64,000 nucleotides of DNA from Apostichopus japonicus (GCF_037975245.1 NC_092579.1:9233001-9297000), one strand, 5' to 3'. Counted from the first letter of the stretch, positions 13,501-26,139 are shown. The notes: generated by a model from the letters alone, not told the origin. Translations and numbers: made by a program.

Positions 13501-16173
13501 CATCTAGGTGTATGCCTTAATGTCAGTTATACAAAGGGTTCATTTCACTATGCACGTAAAGATATACCACTGGATGACCCACCCTACTGTTTACAAAAGT
13601 ATATTTTACACATGTTGTCTAATAAGTTTGAGCACGATGAACAACACAGAAGTACAACACCAAAAAAGCAACAAAAATTATGTACAGTCCTAACAATTCA
13701 ACAGACCCATATGATCTAACAATTTACAAGCCCTGCCCAGGAAGAGCCCAAAAAAATTATCCAAACCACCATCTCCATGAAGCAATAATATACAACAAAG
13801 TTACACTAAAGTGACTAAATGAAAGATTTTCAATCCATGCACCATAAACTGACCTGGGATAAATATATAAAAGTTACAGTACCTGTACTTTGGTAACTTT
13901 AATTTCCAAAATGTTACTTTTTATTCATTTATCTCATATTTTCAAAAAATGATTTTATAATCAATTATATATCATTTCTTAGTCTCTTAAATTGACTTTG
14001 TCCAGGATGGTCATGTAACTGCAACTAATTTCTGGGAGAATGCAGATGTTCAGAACATAAGAACAGATCAAAGGTGACCAATTTCTGTTGGCCTTGAAGA
14101 GCAAAGCCCTTTCGAATTCTGTAAAAAAATATTCTGTATAATCAAAGTTGACCATATAAAAACATAAACTGGTAAATTTTTCCATAAAAGTTGCTGAAGC
14201 CACTCAGTGATAGCAAAAGTTTAATTAAATTCCTTCCAATATGTTTTAGCAGTTTAATCATTGAATAATTCAGCTTCTACCACCACTATAATACAAGATA
14301 CATTAATATATTTTATCTTTAGCTATGAATATTTGCAAACTATTAGACAGTTTCTATACTAAAAAAAAAATTAACTCAAGGAATCAGTTGTAGGAAATTG
14401 AAAGGATATACCACGAAAGACCCAGCACGCATTTCAATGTTATTTCAAGAATATTATTGAACTAATAAATGAAAGAAGTTAAAAGGAGGAGAAAAATGAG
14501 AAAACATAAAATCAGAATATTGACTAAAATACCCAAACCATGAAAAGCACAAAAACAGGTCAAACCAACAAACAGCCTTCTAAAAGACAAATTACATATC
14601 CGTAAATTACTTGGGTAAAAACCCTTAATTCTATGCCCAGCTATGATTGGTTACAACTGTGTTACATATTTACATATTGCTATTCATAACATAATGAAGA
14701 ATTTATCATGATCCCACAAAACCCACCGTCCTTTTTTTTAGTTTCTTTTCATCTTTTTTCTCTTTTTAAGAATTTACATATTCAAACGACTTCCGCATAA
14801 TCCAATGACCATAATTTGTCCCAACTATTTCTGGTATATGTTTTTGATTCTAGGACAGTCTCCTTTTCAGCCTGCTGATACACAATTGCCCAATGTATGC
14901 TTAAATTAGGTCAGTAAGATTTTTCTAGCTTTCTGATGAATCAAATTGGCTTCAACTGATGCTTCAAAAACGTATGAGAAGAGTTATGCTATGAATAACA
15001 GACTTTTAGATATATTTTAGCACACAAGGTAAAATTTTTGTTTTAGCACTCAATACAGATGAACTTTGAAGTGTAAAAAAAAAGTTTTGCAATAATGTAA
15101 AATTGATACAATTTTCACATATTAACTTTGATGGAGATATCATTTACTGTAGGTAACATGGATTAAAAAACAAGGGTTCAAGCTACTTTATGCATCAGGC
15201 ACGAAGAAACAAAAATATACCACTGGATAATTTCCAAGAACAATTTATACTCATTCTTTGACTTCCATCTAGACAGGTAGAGTTCATCTATCTGTGACCC
15301 TGCCCCCCTCCCTCCCCTCCCCCAAACCAGTACTATTACATCCATTCACATTAAACAACTTTTTGTGACTAAGGTCGACCTCTTAGGAGGATTTAGTGTT
15401 ATCCAATGTCTATACGTCACAATATTTACAGTTATACCTCGACCCAATAGCCGACACATATTATCCTGAGTTATCAAACCAGTGATATCATTAACACAAC
15501 TTTCTGTGTCTTAGCAGGTCCCTACGTCACGATATTTACAGTTATATCTCGACCCAAATAGCCGACACATATTATCCTGAGTTACCGACTGTCATAATAC
15601 ACACAGCCAAGTCCGGAAAATACAATTTCTGTTGAGCAGTATGGTTGATAAACAGTTTGTGTAATTTCATGAATATCTCTTTAAGGTGCATTGGTACTAC
15701 CAAGCAAGACAGACCTCAACTGGTCACCCATTTTCAAAATAGCCCAGCAACTCTAGACTTGAACTTAGCATAATTTTTTGATGATCTATCAGTTTGTGTT
15801 TTTGTTACAACAGAGTTTACACATTTAATCTGACTCTCTTCAACATTAATTCGAGGGCATGTACTTACAGCGACTCTTTAGACTATCTTAACAAGAATCT
15901 AAAACACATTTTTTTCTGAGTAGAGCATACATCACAGAGTTCCAAATATGAAGGTTTAATGTTGAGCTAAAATAATTGAATATATTGGTATGAAATATAT
16001 TTCTCTGTGTAGACTGAAAAACAATAATTTTTTTGGGTGAGTATGTGAGTATAAAGACTTTCTGCTTTGACAGAGTGGCAGTCATAAACATCAAAACTTT
16101 TAATGTTTCAAGGAGAGACCAAAGTTTCACAACTTGTTTAATGTTATATGACTCATCATTTGTTTCAATCCTG
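10517..16173. other. AT-rich spacer between convergent genes
   Basis: FLCN and the minus-strand phosphoesterase converge on this stretch of about 5.7 kb. It must hold both genes' 3' UTRs, but I could not fix their ends. It contains homopolymer runs, polypurine and polypyrimidine patches (for example near 12000 and 15300) and one two-copy repeat at 15413-15584. No convincing coding exon was found on either strand. Confidence 0.6.
15413..15584. repeat. Direct duplication of ~62 bp
   Basis: 15413-15473 and 15523-15584 are nearly identical. Both start TACGTCAC and both contain CCGACACATATTATCCTGAG. They differ by a few bases and one inserted A, with about 50 unrelated bases between them. Confidence 0.9.
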
Positions 16174-19100
16174 TTACCTGTACTGCCGTCTCCTACGACA
16201 CCATTTCCATAGTGTGTACAAGCCTACGGCGATTAAATAGAACATGTAACATCTTAGCTGTCTGAAACGAGAAGGCAACCAGAGTAGAGCGTAATGGAGT
16301 TCCCCGTCTGTACCTGGAAAAATGCAGAGAAGAAATACCGAGCAGTGAAAACAAATGATAGAAACAAGTGATACAAACAAATGATACAAACAAATGACAC
16401 AAACAAATGATACAGACAAATGATACAGACAAATGATACAAACAGATGATACAGACAAATGATACAAACAAATGATACAGACAAATGATACAGACATATG
16501 ATACAGACAGATGATACAGACAAATGATACAAACAGATGATACAGACAAATGATACAGACAAATGATACAAACAGATGATACAGACAAATGATACAAACA
16601 GATGATACAGACAAATGATACAGACATATGATACAGACAGATACAGACAAATGATACAAACAAATGACAAGTGTCATAAGTGATTATCTAAAGATTATCG
16701 AAAAACTTGATCTGACTCCCAACATTTGGCCTGGCAGACATATTGATTCATTATTTCAAATGAAACATGGCTGAACAAACAAAGGACCCTGTTATGCAAT
16801 TTTTAGTTTCAATTGACATCAATAAATTTGGAAAACTCAACAAACTCTGTTTGACAGAAACCAGTTGGCAAGCTACAGCCAAAACAGGATCTCATATCTG
16901 CATGAACCCACTGATCACTGAAGGGAACTACTTTAAATGTTTTCTGTATCGTTATGCAGGCCTATAGTGCAACACATATCTAACATATACTGAACTGGAG
17001 GAAAATCTACACTTCTAATCACTCCTAACAGCTGAGGTAAATCAAATTATGTCTCAGTGTGGCGAAATAGTCTGGAGGTGGTAGTAGGGGTATCAAGAGT
17101 TGAAGAGTCTGGGCCGTGGGTACAATTATGCCCCTGGGCCAACAGTTCTTCATTTTTCCTCAACTAAATTATGAAAATGAGAAGATATTATTCTTCATTC
17201 AATATTTACATAGGCTCCCCCTCCGACTCCGACTTAACCTCTCCAACCCCCCCCCCCACCCCTGTTGACATGAATTTCAAAGAAATACAGGAAAGCTGCT
17301 TAGATGGCTGATATTATATAAAGGAAAAAATTACATTTCTGTAATGATTTTGTGTTTTAATATAATATTGGGTATAATGCAATATGGTATGGTACTCACC
17401 TATTGATGCTACACCATATGCTGTGTTGGGTACTCCAGTAGCATAATTACAGGTCGGCACCTTGTATTCATCCATCTTAATATTGCCCCTTGGATCTACA
17501 TCATTGCCCTGTTTGGGTTTGTTCATGATGTTGTTAAAGAACTTCATCAGTTTTTGGAGGTCATGGACCACAAATCCTGACTGCAATGGGTAGAGAAAAG
17601 GTGAAATTGGTAGTTTTTTTACAACTGAGGTACTAACATCACACCTAAGCTAAGAGGACATCAACTATGTGTCCATGTTGTCCTATCACCTTAAGTATTT
17701 TTAAGTAAAACTGTAAGGGATTATTCACTGAGAGAAGCTAACTCATCTTTAAACTTTAGCAGTCTGTACAAGGGCATGGCAGGGCAGGGAAGGGAAGGGA
17801 AGGGAAGGAAAGGGAAGGGAAGGGAAGGGAAGGGAAGGGAAGGGAAGGGAAGGGAAGGGAAGGGAAGGGAAGGGAAGGGAAGGGAAGGGAAGGGAAGGGA
17901 AGGGAAGGGAAGGGAAGGGAAGGGAAGGGAAGGGAAGGGAAGGGAAGGGAAGGGAAGGGAAGGGAAGGGAAGGGAAGGGAAGGGAAGGGAAGGGAAGGGA
18001 AGGGAAGGGAAGGGAAGGGAAGGGAAGGGAAGGGAAGGGAAGGGAAGGGAAGGGAAGGGAAGGGAAGGGAAGGGAAGGGAAGGGAAGGGAAGGGAAGGGA
18101 AGGGAAGGGAAGGGAAGGGAAGGGAAGGGAAGGGAAGGGAAGGGAAGGGAAGGGAAGGGAAGGGAAGGGAAGGGAAGGGAAGGGAAGGGAAGGGAAGGGA
18201 ATAATGATATCCTCCTATGTCAGGCATTGTGACAGTAATCACCTGATCATGCCATTTATACAAAGATTGATCAGTATAGAGCACTAATTGAGGATCATGT
18301 ATGAAGAACAGAATTAGGAGATGAGATTTTTGTTATAAATGTCAGATTTTTCTACAAAGAGGTCCCTTATTTTATGAGTGGATTTCACAATTTTTTAGTT
18401 AGTTCGAGCTGCACTCATCTTAGAGAGTGTATACTATATTACACTAGATCTCTATGTACTGTAGATGGATAGAGTGGATACTACATTACACTAGATGTCT
18501 ACAAAGATGGATAGGGTGTATACTGTATTACACTAGATCTCTATGTAGTGTATACAATATTACACTAGATCTTTATGTAGATGGAAAGAGTGGATACTAA
18601 ATTATACTAGATGTCTACGTAGATGGATAGGGTGTATACTGTATTACACTAGATCTCTATGTAGTGTATACAATATTACACTAGATCTCAATGTAGATGG
18701 AAAGAGTGGATACTACATTACACTAGATGTCTACGTAGATGGGTAGGGTGTATACTGTATTACACTAGATCTCTATGTAGTGTATACAATATTACACTAG
18801 ATCTCGATGTAGATGGATAGAGTGGATACTACATTACACTAGATGTCTATGTAGATGGATAGGGTGTATACTGTATTACACTAGATCTCTTTGTAGTGTA
18901 TACAAAATTACACTAGATCTTTATGTAGATGGATAGAGTGGATACTACATTACACTAGATGTCTACGTAGATGGATAGGGTGTATACTGTATTACACTAG
19001 ATCTCTATGTAGTGTATACAATATTACACTAGATCTTTATGTAGATGGATAGAGTGGATGCTACATTATACTAGATGTCTACGTAGATGGATAGGGTGTA

Positions 19101-22100
19101 TACTGTATTACACTAGATCTCTATGTAGTGTATACAATATTACACTAGATCTCGATGTAGATGGATAGAGTGGATGTTACATTATACTAGATGTCTACGT
19201 AGATGGATAGGGTGTATACTGTATTACACTAGATCTCTATGTAGTGTATACAATATTACACTAGATCTCGATGTAGATGGAAAGAGTGGATACTACATTA
19301 CACTAGATGTCTACGTAGATGGATAGGGTGTATACTGTATTACACTAGATCTCTATGTAGTGTATACAATATTACACTAGATCTTTATGTAGATGGATAG
19401 AGTGGATACTACATTACACTAGATGTCTACGTAGATGGATAGGGTGTATACTGTATTACACTAGATCTCTATGTAGTGTATACAATATTACACTAGATGT
19501 CTACGTAGATGGATAGGGTGTATACTGTATTACACTAGATCTCTATGTAGTGTATACAATATTACACTAGATCTCGATGTAGATGGATAGAGTGGATACT
19601 ACATTACACTAGATGTCTACGTAGATGGATAGGGTGTATACTGTATTACACTAGATCTCTATGTAGTGTATACAATATTACACTAGATCTCGATGTAGAT
19701 GGATAGAGTGGATACTATATTATACTAGATGTCTACGTAGATGGATAGGGTGTATACTGTATTACACTAGATCTCTATGTAGTGTATACATTATTACACT
19801 AGATCTTTATGTAGATGGATAGAGTGGATACTACATTACACTAGATGTCTACGTAGATGGATAGGGTGTATACTGTATTACACTAGATCTCTATGTAGTG
19901 TATACAATATTACACTAGATCTCGATGGAAAGAGAGAGATGACTTACATCGTGTGAATGACCACTGAATGCGTAAGATGGATGAAGGGTTTGCATGATCT
20001 ATGAGAGAAAACGTAAACATCAACAATATGAAATAACTAAAAAAAAAAGATTAACCAAGATACATATCTGGGATAATGCAACATTTATGTTTAATACGTT
20101 GATTAACAGTTAATTCAGTTTCTCAAAATGTCTCCAAAAAGCTGGTTCAACTTATAGAATTTTAAATAATATTTACCACACACTACATTTCTGCTGCGAT
20201 TAAACGTAATCATGAAGATCGTATTGCAAGTAGATCAAGATTTTTATGAGCTCAACAATGTAATCATCCATACCTAAGCAATTATTCAAAAAAAAAAATG
20301 TAAATGCCTGTTATAGTGGCGTTCTGTTGTTCATGGGAAGCCTGTCTTTTCAAACTGATAAAGGGTTAAATCATATGAGAGTAGCACCTGAGAGTGTGTC
20401 ACATGACCCTCCATGTTTGGTAAGGTTTCCTGCTGCGGAGGGATCCTTCCAGGTCATTATAAATTGTATGATGCAAGGACTTGAACTGAACTTACTGTGA
20501 TATGTCTGTGCAGCATTATGTCTGAAATGGCATGATGGGAAAGTAACACTCTGGTCTCCCCTTCAGAAGGCATGGAATTAAATTTGGTAAGAAGCTTCTG
20601 CAATTTGGTATCAAGTTTAGGCTCTGGGATGGCATGAAGATATGGCAAGAAGTCAATCTATGAAACAAAAGGTGAAAATATGAAATGATCTTCATTCTTG
20701 AATTTCTAAAGGTAGTTGGCTCCTCAGTCTCTGTAAAAATAGATTCTACTATGATAATGTTAGAAAAGAAATTAAAAAAAAAAATCTAATCAAATAGTTT
20801 TACAGGGTAAACAGACAAGTTTCTGACAACTAATGCCGAGTCACTCTCATGCTCAAATTGCATCCCGAACTTTCTTGTGCATTTCTTTGCCAGAAACTGG
20901 TGGGCAGGGGTATCTACTGTAGCCTCATTTTCTGGCTATGCGATTATGGATACTCTTTCACTAATCCACAGCAATCTTATTGAGCCTATCACAAGCAATA
21001 TCTTATCAAAGACTGAATCAGTCACTGTAATGTAATAGTTAGAGGGTAGACTAGGCACCTACAGTATTTTACACAATGAACAAAGACTGTTGGGAAATGG
21101 TTACTACTTATATTATATAACAATTGTTTGAAAGGGTAAAGCACGGTTGACTCTTACCTTATAAAATCTAATATGTTTGTATTCTATTATTTCATTGATT
21201 GGTGAAAAATAGTTCTCAAATTGTTCAGCCCTCTCCATTTTGACAGCTCGTTCTTGATCTCCTCCTCCCAGATCTTTGTCACCAGCGATGAATATAGGCT
21301 AGATGATGAGAAGCAAAGAAGACAAAGATTACATATATTTTAAGCTATGAAGTAAAATGCAGGGACTAAACTTGTAGATCATTTCATATCAAATCACCAG
21401 ATTTTTGGAGTACAGTATGTTGTAAGTTTGACCTCTTCTAAAAACAATTATAAATGCTTGGAACAAAATGAGATAAGCTTTATACAGAAAGGCAGGACAT
21501 TGCGAATATTATTTGTAAAATGACATTGAAATCAGCACAGTGTTCAATTTGAATAACAATGAAGTAAAATTTTCCAAAACTGAAAAAAGTGTGGAATAGC
21601 AAAACGGGCCAAAACTTTTTTTTTGGGTAAAAATCCCAAACTTTGAGGATTTTTTATTTACAAATAAGGCATAAAGATCCTTCTGATTTTTTTTTTGTAC
21701 AAACAAGGTGGTACTACTGTAACTCTCTTGTAGAAAAAAATAATCAGCTTTTTTCATTGTGATGCATTTTGAGTTATTGGCTGTCAAAGATGACCTCTTT
21801 GTTCATAGGAGCAACTTTACAACCTCATAAATTAAGATTGAGAAAGCTAGAATCCTGAAAGTTGTAAGTATTCTATAGTATTCTATACCTAAAATTTAAG
21901 TAAAAAACACTCACATGGTTACGTTGGCAAAAGAAATTGACATCAAAGACCCTTCCTCATGCTGAATCGCAGCATGAAATAGCAACTTTAGAGCTACACA
22001 ACTTACAAATGTTTTACAGGAAAGCATTGTAATAATTATTTTGTTTTGTTTGCACTGGACATAATAACCTCTAAAAGAATCATGTATCCTGAAGCAATAG

Positions 22101-23561
22101 TTTAGGTGCAATTTATCACTAAATATAGCACATTTTCTATGTGAAAACTACCAAAATTGAATATTTTGGCACCTTTAGGTTGACCTAACTCCACAAGACA
22201 ATGGTTACAGCCTAATTGTTGTTATTTTCTACTTCTATGGGTTTCTATGATAGAAAGGCAGTAGGATGTTTAATTGCTGAGAAATGAGACCTCAAAAATC
22301 AAGAAACTGCCAAAATGCCACGGTGACAACAAAATTGCAGACTTTCAAAGTGTGATAAATCGGCCAATTTTGAAGCAATGCAACAGAAATTTTCAGAATA
22401 CGCATATGTAATGGTGCTCTAATCATGAAATGAGGGTAGTAAGTTTTGGAGAAGGTCCAGCAGCAGCCATCTGTGATTTGAGATGGATTGACCCATATCA
22501 ATCCACTTCATGGACAGCCAATCTCATTGAAATAGCAATTTATCCCATTGACTTTGGTCACTGAATCCCATCAACCATTTGAGAAAATGCTTACATCTAT
22601 ACTATTCTTTCTTATGTTTTATTATATTTGGTGAAAAATGTATGAACAAAAGACAAATGAGGCAATGGAAGGCGATCATTTTTTCCCATCACAAAATGTC
22701 TTTTGTGGATACATCATTGTCCGGATATGTCATATCATATTTGGAATAGTTTCATATCTTTTAATTATCCATGGCCTATGCTTTATTTATCAGTCTGTAC
22801 TTTATATCAAGCCTATTATTATTTGTATCAGCCTGTACGTATTTGTGGAGTGCCTGTACTTTATTTTTCATGAATACCCAAATCAACTGACCTCATTACC
22901 ATTATTCTAAGACCAGTAATTAGACACCACATATTGTTCGATTATAAAACGTTTCTCAGTAAAACTTGCTAATACTGTAGGTCAGGTTTGCCAGACCTGT
23001 ATAACATACTACACAAAAGACTGCAAGTAATTAGTATGTCACGCATATCTGAAAAAACTCTGTCAAGGATGGTAACATAGATGTATGTGAATTTAAGCAT
23101 TCTGCAAAAGTGATTAAAACCAGAGCAATTTATACATTCAAATAAATTTTACTCACCAAGACACCATCGGGTACAGAAAACATGGCTTTAAATCTGTCAG
23201 CATAACTTAAAAATTCATCACCATTGGCTACATTGTCCTCGCCTACAAAGTCTCCCATAAATATGACGACATGTGGTTTAACAGCTGACATTGCAAGTCT
23301 GAAATACTTTGTGAGATATCTGTCTGCATCCCACTTCATGAATGAACCAAGCAGGAGAGGCTGATTGCTTGATCTCTTGAGCTGTGGATCGGCGACAAAC
23401 AGGAGTCGGACATTTCCGTCTGATCTATCTGGTAAGGAGTCCAAAGCTGTCGTCCACTGGATGCCATGGTGAGAAGCAAATTCAAAATGCTCATTGTAAG
23501 CTACAACCAAGAAGCCTGAGATGATGAAAATGCTGTTGGCAACTGTAGAAGACCTCATCAT
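16174..23561 (-). CDS. Membrane-anchored calcineurin-like metallophosphoesterase (Cdc1/MPPE1-related)
   Basis: The exons in transcript order are 23561-23157, 21298-21158, 20657-20496, 19998-19948, 17580-17400 and 16313-16174. All are GT-AG with consistent phase, totalling 1080 nt and 359 residues. An N-terminal hydrophobic segment (about residues 8-22) and a C-terminal one (about 335-351), followed by an Arg-rich tail RRRRQYR, flank the catalytic domain. Motifs in order are VADPQL (Asp58), MGDF (Asp104), AGDKDLGG (141-147, in place of GNHD), LLSHH (His223/224) and SGHSH (248-252). Together they form the dinuclear metal site of this superfamily. VPTCNYATGV in exon 5 is a late conserved block. 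Family members act on membrane or GPI-anchor-type substrates in the secretory pathway, but the substrate here is unknown. MMRSS is chosen as the start because it is the first in-frame Met after an acceptor at 23589-23590, so a non-coding 5' exon probably lies upstream. I do not assign a gene symbol because the GD-x-D motif separates it from classic MPPE1. Confidence 0.92.
16355..16668. repeat. 13-bp tandem array in last intron of the phosphoesterase gene
   Basis: The unit AAATGATACAGAC and its variants (CAAAC for CAGAC, CAGATG for CAAATG, CATATG) repeat about 24 times. On the transcribed strand the unit is pyrimidine-rich. The array ends about 40 bases before the acceptor of the terminal exon. 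Because 13 is not a multiple of three, all three frames encode the same cyclic hydrophobic peptide. Confidence 0.95.
17786..18202. repeat. (GGGAA)n microsatellite, about 83 copies
   Basis: A nearly perfect pentamer tract of about 417 bp in the fourth intron of the phosphoesterase gene. The only interruption I see is near 17807, where one G is replaced by A. The plus strand has G-quadruplex spacing throughout (GGG with 2-base loops), and the transcript would carry UUCCC repeats. Confidence 0.98.
18424..19927. repeat. Composite ~116-bp minisatellite, about 13 copies, three subunits per copy
   Basis: Each ~116-bp unit is made of three related subunits of about 42, 42 and 32 bp, all ending in TTACACTAGAT. 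Subunit 1 has GATAGAGTGGATAC, subunit 2 has GATAGGGTGTATACTG, and subunit 3 is a shortened form with GTAGTGTATACAATAT. The order 1-2-3 is kept almost throughout. One unit near 19490 has lost subunit 1. The array starts 20 bases from the splice donor of the 51-nt exon 19948-19998. Confidence 0.95.
19999..23156. other. Phosphoesterase introns 1-3, no further genes
   Basis: This is intronic sequence between the first four exons of the minus-strand phosphoesterase gene, interrupted only by exons 20496-20657 and 21158-21298. It is AT-rich with A/T homopolymers. The open frames of 60-90 codons here have the composition of random AT-rich DNA and no recognisable domain. Confidence 0.6.
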
Positions 23562-23588
23562 TCATAAGTGTACACACATCGTCACTAC

Positions 23589-26139
23589 CTGCAAAATAAA
23601 TGGGAGCAAAACAGTTTCACAAATCTAAGACTTAGTTAGACTTAGTGAATACCAAGTATAAAGCAGGCATATCACTTCCTAACAGTATTCCCTTTTCAAA
23701 TTAATACTTTTCTGTAAATAACACTGAAGGCCTACTTATTTATACTTGTTTTTTCTCATCTCAAATATTGAATCAACCTAGCCAAACTGTAATTTTAATT
23801 GGACTCAGACTCTACTCATCTTTGACATCTTCATCCATTCAGAAATGTACCCTTTTTCTGTATAGTGTGCCTGACTGTGTACCCAACGTAAAGTAGCAGG
23901 CTGCTAGTACTACCTATAATCTTTGTTTTGGCCTACTTAACAATACCTCCAACTTCCAAACCGAAAAAATCCCTCAAGCAGGTTTAAATAAAGTACCATC
24001 CATCGGCCATGCTTATTTTATGTAGCCTATGGCATGCATCGCTGCATTATATGAATAAATCAGTGCTGAGTGTGCAAGGTAATATACATTTTACTTGTAC
24101 TAGCCTAACGTTAGACCTACATAGCTGCAAAAATCTGTAGTTTGTTTTTGGCTGCAGTGAGCTTCAATTAGGCTTCTGTGTGCTATTGTAAGTTACAGTA
24201 ACTAGTTGTATAGGCCTAGTAACTGTGCACTGGCAGTATACTATAACCTAGCCGTGTAGGTACAGTCAAGGTCGTAGTTGTAGCTAGCTATGTCTTCTCT
24301 CCTGTCCCGTAAATATAACACAATTACCATGTTATCATATGAACATCCCACTACAAAGGTACCTTAAATGAAATATACAGCTGCATAGTAATTAGTATTC
24401 CGTCTGATTCATTTACGTTATGCCTAACAATGACTTACAGTATCTAATTAGCCGCGGCCGAAACTGTGGCCTTAGACTAAGTTAGGCTACATCCGGTAAC
24501 AGTTTTGCGAATTGTTAATTTCCTTTCCCGTATATGCGTTATCTTAAATAACATTATGTGAGAGGATTTCGACTCTCTGTGGTAAAGCTATTAAAATAAA
24601 TTCCCTTACGACATTTCAATCTGCATCTCAAACAGGAAACCGTATTCTTAAATTCTTGCGCCTAGGCTAACGTTAGACGTAGAGATAATGCAGCGTATAT
24701 GGGCCAACATTTCTTTTACAATAACATTATGTCTATCATGGGGGTACTTAATAGTGTGGGTTGGTTCTGCCGCTTCTTTGTGTTCACAATTTTTGTTGTA
24801 CCTCAACACACATAATCTCACAAACTAAGCAAATAGTTGCGCATGTACATCCAATCATAACTAACTCATGGTAGTTGTTTTTGCCAGGATTGGTTGAACC
24901 AGGCAGCTGCTACTCTAACGTTGGAGTAGCAGCTCCTGGTTGAACGTAACAAACGTAGCCAAATCTGTCTTCACAAAGTCACACAAACTAGTGGAGGCTT
25001 CAGAAAATTTTAGGTCCAGCTCTTCATTGTGCCTTTTCATTGGGTGCAAATACCTTGTGTTATTTGTGTAGCAGTGATATTTGACTTTAATAGCCTCGCT
25101 GTCCATGTTTTCTATATTCAAGAGATTACCAGTGTCTTTTTTTTCTTTAACTGCTTGTTGAACTTTTGCTGCTCATACATTTTCCAGTTTTCTTGGATGT
25201 GTAATCAACAGTGTCTCTGCTTCTCTCTCTTATTTCAGAAAAATTGTTTCAATTCTTTTATGTACTAAATTTACTGTGGGCTAATGTGTGACTTAAAAGT
25301 CCTTTGCTCTTTTTTTAATTTTATTTTTAGAGCTAGCAGTCTCATCAAGTTTTATCAGATTTAGTAATGCAACTATGAATAAAGGGAAAAAATATATTAA
25401 GTCTTTACTTTATAAATAAAAGAAAAAGGGATCACATAGAAAATGTTATGTGCCAATGCTTTGCTTTCTTGTAAAAAATGTTTAAGATTCTTTCAAGTTT
25501 CACACATCTTGTTTATTACATTTAAAGTAGGCTAGCCAATTAGGTAATTGGCAGTTACAGTAGTCATCGTTTTAGTTATTGTAAAAAGTGACTTTGATAC
25601 AAATGAGGCAACATTGTAAGGCTTTTTTGCAAGAAGAACAAGTTTTTCAGATCTACCAACAGGTGTTTTCTGAACCTAGAACTACAGTTTGCCTTATAAA
25701 TTAACATCCTGTTCTACACCACGTACATTATGGTGACATGTTTATGTCTTTAAATTCCTTCTTGAAACAGTATGGCTGAGTCATATCTGTTGGTGGACTT
25801 GAACCACTTGCAAAAAAAAATTCTGCATCACCTGAACAGATATGTGAAATTGCCAAAAAGTTACCAAACAAGGAATCAAAAGCAATAGAACATAAACTGG
25901 AGATGTTTAAATCATACCAAAGTGTTAACCATTTTGTGAACACAAGTGACTTCAATTATCACTTACAGTAACCACATACCTCACAACTTCTGACAGAGAA
26001 AACCTAAGCTAGTGCCAGTATCCTACACATGCTATAAAAGTGACCCTTACAGAACTGAACACTATTGAATTCCTGCCACAATTCTGGTTTTCAGCAGAAA
26101 GTTGATACTGGAGTTCACACTTCCAGCTGTAAAGATGGG
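23589..26139. other. Upstream flank of the phosphoesterase gene
   Basis: The likely 5' non-coding exon and promoter of the minus-strand gene should lie here. CpG-containing sequence is locally richer around 24440-24540 (GCCGCGGCCG at about 24451), making that a plausible promoter neighbourhood, but no TSS can be fixed. CTAACGTTAG occurs at 24105-24114 and 24667-24676. A strong hairpin is at 24898-24940. The 68-codon minus-strand frame at 24915-25121 has no similarity I recognise. Confidence 0.5.
24898..24940. repeat. 17-bp-stem hairpin
   Basis: ACCAGG and AGCTGCTACTC (24898-24915, with one bulged C) pair exactly with GAGTAGCAGCT and CCTGGT (24924-24940) around the 8-base loop TAACGTTG. GGTTGAA-type words flank both sides. 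It could be a relic of a foldback element, but no target-site duplication was found. Confidence 0.8.

Noticed and set aside
16193-16670. Three overlapping minus-strand frames rich in VCIICLYHL
   Set aside because: These are frame-independent translations of the 13-bp array. Only the terminal 46 codons of one frame are a real exon.
17721-18284. Long open frames on both strands (Pro-Phe-Ser-Leu and Gly-Arg-Glu-Lys repeats)
   Set aside because: They are pure translations of the (GGGAA)n tract. A 5-base period without stops is open in every frame, and the tract lies in an intron.
24915-25121. 68-codon minus-strand frame as a small gene or phosphoesterase 5' exon
   Set aside because: No recognisable domain, no supporting splice phase with the first coding exon, and it starts in the hairpin.
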